DNA of 9,113 nucleotides from positions 1-9,113 of the forward strand of contig JAKAQR010000075.1 in the NCBI GenBank assembly GCA_021819725.1. Reading direction: 5' to 3'. Shown here in pieces: positions 6,447 through 9,113 of the stretch. The notes below the pieces were generated by a model that saw only the letters and a list, made by a program, of their open reading frames with translations, made no database searches and was not told the DNA's origin. Source of the stretch: Actinomycetes bacterium. GTDB taxonomy: Bacteria > Actinomycetota > Acidimicrobiia > Acidimicrobiales > Acidimicrobiaceae. A program made the translations under genes and the position numbers. Within the stretch, counting starts at the first letter, position 1; each line of letters begins with the position of its first letter.

Positions 6447-6710
6447 ACTAGCTAGTAATCAACGTGATACCTCCCCGCCCTCAAGGACGGATCATCTCGG
6501 GTCACGTAGGTCGCCTTAGATGATTGAAGCTTGCTAGGGCAGGGGGATACCGAGTTACGCGAGCGGTGCTCCTCTTAGCCTCTGGATCGCAGGGCAGGTT
6601 CGTGGCGGCCCTGAGGATCCCTTGGCCGTTGCGGCCCGTAGAGCGCACCTCACAACCCATAGCGGCGTTCGGGACGGGTAGTTACCGTTGGCGTAGGTAA
6701 CTACTCACCT
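6447..6710 (-). mobile_element. Decayed IS200/IS605-type right end without tnpB
   Basis: Read on the minus strand, this stretch ends with the sequence CCGTCCTTGAGGGCGGGGA followed by GGTATCAC, closely similar to the conserved right-end hairpin region seen in many IS200/IS605 and IS1341 elements. In plus coordinates the imperfect hairpin spans 6475-6490, flanked by TGAT/ATCA (6465-6468 with 6491-6494). Upstream on the same strand are further stems: ATCATC/GATGAT (6491-6496 with 6519-6524), CAGGGC/GCCCTG (6590-6595 with 6608-6613), GGCCG/CGGCC (6624-6628 with 6632-6636) and a perfect 9-bp GTAGTTACC/GGTAACTAC (6678-6686 with 6696-6704). Such structure fits an omega-RNA region. I could not find TnpB zinc-finger codons in the expected place (6711-7036, minus strand), so the transposase gene has been lost or this is a non-autonomous copy. 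The palindrome ACTAGCTAGT (6447-6456) lies at the outer border. Confidence 0.5.
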
Positions 6711-7036
6711 CTTGGTGTCATTGGGCAAGAGTCGAACATGTTTGACTGATGTTGCACAATCCAGGTAAGGGTGCGCTTATCCTTTACCGGTCTGGAGCTT
6801 GCCAACGAATTCGGTCACCGTCAAGAGATCGACTGTTAGGGTGATCCTGGGACGAAGAACCTGACAACAGCGTAATCGCGTGGGTGAATATGATGATTCT
6901 TAGCTACGGAGCGAGCACAATAAACTCCTTGTCCAAGTGCTCACGTTGGTGATCGATCCATGCGGTCCACTACGTTGATGGCCCGATTCCAGCACTTGGG
7001 GAGGGAGGTGAAGGCCCAACCCCTTAAGGTGGGAGG
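6711..7036. other. Gene-free leader with a 9-bp inverted repeat upstream of the FAD oxidase
   Basis: No gene is recognisable. CCAAGTGCT (6933-6941) and AGCACTTGG (6991-6999) form a perfect 9-bp inverted repeat around 49 bases that contain a near-duplicate, ACGTTGGTG and ACGTTGATG. An imperfect palindrome GTCGAACATGTTTGAC lies near 6731-6746. TATGAT at 6889-6894 is a possible -10 box for the oxidase operon but lacks a well-spaced -35 (CTGACA at 6861-6866 is 22 bases away). The GTG start of the oxidase follows at 7037. Confidence 0.35.
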
Positions 7037-8401
7037 GTGCACCGTAGTCTCGACCTACCTGACGCAATCCAATCCGCCATCTGCGTCAGCGATTCCGAAA
7101 TCATCGCAAACTACTGCCACGACTGGACGGGACGCGTGCACGGAGCCACCGATCTGCTGGTGCGGCCCCGCACCCACATCGAAGTCGCTCAACTGATCCG
7201 TGAGACCCGCAGACAGCAAATGCAGGTCCAAGTGCAGGGAGGCAACACATCGCTCGCGGGCGGATCGATACCTCTCAACGGCGAGATTCTGCTCTCGACC
7301 GAACGACTCAAGCAAATTGTGGTAGAGCCGAACTCCATGACAGCAACCGTCGGAGCCGGAGTAACACTTGAAGACCTCCAACGAGAGATCGCCAACCACG
7401 GTCTCTCATTCGGCGTTGACATCGCCTCACGCGGCTCAGCCACTTTGGGGGGGATGGCAGCAACGAATGCCGGAGGCATCCACGTTTTGCGCTACGGATC
7501 GATGGCAGATAACGTCATCGCAATGACGTGCGTCTTTGGTGATGGGTCCACGATCGAGCCTCGTCAACCGCTGATCAAAGACGCGACCGGCCCGTCATTG
7601 ACTCGCCTTCTGGTTGGCTCGGAGGGTATCTTCGGAGTGATTACCTCGGTGACACTACGCCTACTCGCGCTGCCGCAACAACGGGTCGCTGCGTTGACCC
7701 CATTGGAATCGATCGAAGAGGGCGTCCAGATATCAACGCAACTTCGCCACCTCATGCCAGAGGTCGACGCCATCGAATATCTCGGCCCTGAGGCAATTGC
7801 ACTCGCGCCAACCAACCCACCGTGGAACATCGCTGACGGTGGCGCATTGCTGGTCCAAGCGCTGATGGACGCAGCACGCTTCGCCGAAGAACTCAGCCTC
7901 TTACACCTGGAACGGCAATGGATCCTGACAGATGATACGTCACGACGGCAGGAGTTGTGGTCGTGGCGCGAACGCATCCCTGAGTGGATTGCCACCGTAG
8001 GCAGCCCGCTCAAGCTCGATCTCTCGGTACCTATCACGCGCATAGGCGACCTCTATCGCCAGGCCATGGCCGTCGCAAGCCTTACAGGCATCACCTGTTA
8101 CTGCTTCGGCCACCTCGGCGATGGCAACCTCCATGTGAATCTCGTTGGCAATAACAACGAGCTCACGGCTGCCGCCCAGGCTCTCTATCAGGCGACGTTG
8201 GAATTTGGAGGGTCGATAAGTGCTGAACACGGCGTGGGAACCCTCAAGAAGGAAGCCCTCCGGCTCATGCGCTCTCCGGAAGAGCTTGCGCGGCTCGCAG
8301 CGCTGATCGAAGTCTTGAATCCGCGACGAGTAGTGAACCCAAACGTTATGCTTGACATTGCACAAGGAGAGGCACATGACACAAGCCCAGGCATGGAATG
8401 A
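7037..8401 (+). CDS. FAD-binding 2-hydroxyacid dehydrogenase (D-lactate/glycolate/2-hydroxyglutarate type)
   Basis: A 454-residue flavoprotein of the PCMH-type FAD family, which oxidises a D-2-hydroxyacid to the 2-oxoacid and passes electrons to a carrier. The N-terminal FAD domain shows HDWTGRVHG (28-36), VQGGNTSLAGGSIP (66-79), VGAGVTLEDL (105-114), the glycine-rich SATLGGMAATNAGG (134-147) and VGSEGIFGVIT (193-203). The C-terminal domain has KLDLSVP (326-332), GHLGDGNLH (358-366) and AEHGVGTLKK (396-405); by analogy to family structures His359, His366 and Glu397 should bind the metal and His398 act on the substrate. It is full length with nothing missing. GTG 7037 is used because an in-frame stop lies just upstream (7025-7027), AAGG is seven bases before it, and the N-terminus matches relatives. 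The exact substrate cannot be assigned. Its 3' end overlaps the methyltransferase gene, so the two are co-translated. Confidence 0.88.
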   Translation: MHRSLDLPDAIQSAICVSDSEIIANYCHDWTGRVHGATDLLVRPRTHIEVAQLIRETRRQQMQVQVQGGNTSLAGGSIPLNGEILLSTERLKQIVVEPNSMTATVGAGVTLEDLQREIANHGLSFGVDIASRGSATLGGMAATNAGGIHVLRYGSMADNVIAMTCVFGDGSTIEPRQPLIKDATGPSLTRLLVGSEGIFGVITSVTLRLLALPQQRVAALTPLESIEEGVQISTQLRHLMPEVDAIEYLGPEAIALAPTNPPWNIADGGALLVQALMDAARFAEELSLLHLERQWILTDDTSRRQELWSWRERIPEWIATVGSPLKLDLSVPITRIGDLYRQAMAVASLTGITCYCFGHLGDGNLHVNLVGNNNELTAAAQALYQATLEFGGSISAEHGVGTLKKEALRLMRSPEELARLAALIEVLNPRRVVNPNVMLDIAQGEAHDTSPGME

Positions 8402-8969
8402 GCGCTACGCCCAAAACGATCGACTTTGGATCCCGGAGGCAGACTCCTCCCTCAAAGAGGCGGCTGCCGACATCGAACCGACCGACGCGTTAGATCTCGG
8501 CTGTGGAGAAGGTCGCAATGCTCTATATCTCGCGCGCGCCGGCTTCCAGGTTACGGCCGTCGACTTCGCCAACGTCGCCCTCGAGCGGCTCAAAGCCGTT
8601 GCCACCACTGAGGGCCTTACGGTGCAGACGGTCTGTGAAGATATGTTCACATACCTGACATCCCCTCACCAATTTCACTTTGTCGTGCTCGCAAACATCC
8701 ACCCGCCGCGAGATCGACGCCAAGCCCTCTACAAGGCTATTCGCCACGTGATCACGCCCGGAGGCAGACTCTATCTGATCGGTCACCATGTTGACTCCCT
8801 TGGAATCGCTGGTCCACCCGACAAAGATCTCCTCATCGACGAGGATGAAATCAAAGACGCGTTCCGGGATTTTGTCGTACGCACCCTGAGGAAGGTATCC
8901 GACATCAGCGATCATGGCCACTCCGCACCGTCGCTAGTTGCGGTCCTTGATCGCCCGCTCGAGAGCTAA
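8376..8969 (+). CDS. Class I SAM-dependent methyltransferase
   Basis: A 197-residue Rossmann-fold methyltransferase of the Methyltransf_11/25 or TehB-like group. Motif I is ALDLGCGEGRNALYLA (38-53), with an acidic residue after strand 2 in VTAVDFA (59-65), the strand-4 segment FVVLANIHPPRD (102-113), and TPGGRLYLIGHH (127-138) as the late motif. The N-terminal WNERYAQND is typical of the TehB and thiopurine-methyltransferase neighbourhood. ATG 8376 is preferred over the in-frame ATG 8352 because AAGGAG (8364-8369) is six bases upstream and MTQAQAW aligns with relatives. The gene begins 26 bases before the end of the oxidase gene in another frame, so translational coupling is likely. The substrate is unknown; a small molecule (for example an oxyanion or metabolite) is likelier than nucleic acid given the size and lack of extra domains, but this is inference. 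Confidence 0.88.
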   Translation: MTQAQAWNERYAQNDRLWIPEADSSLKEAAADIEPTDALDLGCGEGRNALYLARAGFQVTAVDFANVALERLKAVATTEGLTVQTVCEDMFTYLTSPHQFHFVVLANIHPPRDRRQALYKAIRHVITPGGRLYLIGHHVDSLGIAGPPDKDLLIDEDEIKDAFRDFVVRTLRKVSDISDHGHSAPSLVAVLDRPLES

Positions 8970-9026
8970 ATCTCAAGCCGACACGACCTCCCTCTCCGCC
9001 AAGGCCATAAGACCCTCCTCAGAGTC

Positions 9027-9104
9027 CTCCTTTGCCACTTGATTACCCCCACCGTGCCTCTTAGAGCTAAGGGTAGCTCTGTTGAGCATGGGATTGCAAA
9101 GGAG
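9027..9104 (+). promoter_or_regulatory. Structured leader that can sequester the Shine-Dalgarno of the next gene
   Basis: CTCCTTTGC (9027-9035) is perfectly complementary over nine bases to GCAAAGGAG (9096-9104), which includes the ribosome-binding site for the ATG at 9110. Inside lies a perfect 7-bp hairpin AGAGCTA/TAGCTCT (9063-9069 with 9074-9080, loop AGGG), flanked by further pairing of CCCA (9048-9051) with TGGG (9089-9092) and of TGCcTC (9055-9060, one bulge) with GAGCA (9084-9088). Together these make one long interrupted stem in which nearly the whole right arm is paired. It resembles a translational on/off switch or a transposase-type Shine-Dalgarno-blocking leader; I do not recognise a known riboswitch class. 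Confidence 0.5.
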
Positions 9105-9109
9105 TGATC

Positions 9110-9113
9110 ATGG
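9110..9113 (+). CDS. Start codon of the next gene (truncated by the window edge)
   Basis: ATG at 9110-9112 is preceded by AAAGGAG (9098-9104) with a five-base spacer, an excellent ribosome-binding site, and by the structured leader. Only the start codon and one more base are visible, so nothing can be said of the product. It lies on the same strand as the oxidase and methyltransferase genes, 140 bases beyond the latter. Confidence 0.5.

Noticed and set aside
6731..6746. Palindrome GTCGAACATGTTTGAC, considered as a LexA (SOS) box
   Set aside because: The half-sites are two bases apart rather than the four of the Gram-positive CGAAC-N4-GTTCG consensus, one position mismatches, and no SOS gene follows.
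6776..6903. Minus-strand open frame ending VGKLQTGKG, considered as a tnpB remnant
   Set aside because: It lacks the FPSS, zinc-finger and DRDxN motifs and has no start codon or ribosome-binding site.
6960..7196. Plus-strand frame starting ATG 6960
   Set aside because: It overlaps the oxidase gene in another frame, has no ribosome-binding site and no recognisable motif.
8973..9008. Minus-strand mini-frame MALAEREVVSA with a GGAGG site five bases upstream
   Set aside because: Only 11 codons long; its apparent Shine-Dalgarno is the complement of a CT-rich segment in the leader of the gene at 9110.
1..9113. CRISPR arrays, tRNA and rRNA genes
   Set aside because: No regularly spaced repeats and no cloverleaf or rRNA signature were seen on either strand.

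Overview
The window looks like an accessory stretch of an actinobacterial chromosome. By eye the base composition is moderate (mid-50s per cent GC, not counted). The strongest taxonomic hint is a small two-helix membrane protein resembling the DUF6458 family of Actinomycetota. Moderate GC, sparse coding and IS200/IS605 traces would fit an acidophilic member of the Acidimicrobiia (Ferrimicrobium-like), but that is an inference, not an identification.

Layout from left to right. (1) 1-530: the 3' end of an IS200/IS605-type tnpB, followed by a run of short hairpins where the omega RNA of such elements normally lies. (2) 597-1514: a promoter-like region with dyads, then a DUF169-family protein on the plus strand. 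(3) 1515-2098: no recognisable gene. (4) 2099-5251, minus strand: a two-gene operon with an acyl-CoA ligase (AMP-forming) first and a beta-ketoacyl synthase second. The synthase is broken by a frameshift right after its HATGT motif. The operon has a perfect 10-bp dyad in its 5' leader and a strong hairpin just past its last stop. (5) 5252-5807: no recognisable gene. (6) 5808-6179, minus strand: the DUF6458-like gene with its own terminator and -10 box. (7) 6180-7036: a gene-free stretch with short repeats, then what appears to be a decayed IS200/IS605 right end on the minus strand (a degenerate right-end hairpin and several stems) without a tnpB, then a leader with an inverted repeat. (8) 7037-8969, plus strand: an FAD-linked 2-hydroxyacid dehydrogenase and, overlapping it by 26 bases, a SAM-dependent methyltransferase. 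(9) 8970-9113: a structured leader in which the Shine-Dalgarno sequence of the next gene (start codon at 9110) is perfectly complementary to a segment about 70 bases upstream.

How the genes fit together. The ligase and ketoacyl synthase would activate and elongate or condense an acyl group, but no acyl carrier protein, ketoreductase or thioesterase is visible here and the synthase reading frame is interrupted. The oxidase and methyltransferase are translationally coupled by overlap, but their shared pathway is not evident. I do not see a complete, clearly new multi-gene system. The most interesting signals are the Shine-Dalgarno-sequestering leader at 9027-9104, the tnpB-less IS200/IS605 right-end-like region at 6465-6710, the structured region behind tnpB, and the operator-like dyads ahead of the ligase and DUF169 genes.
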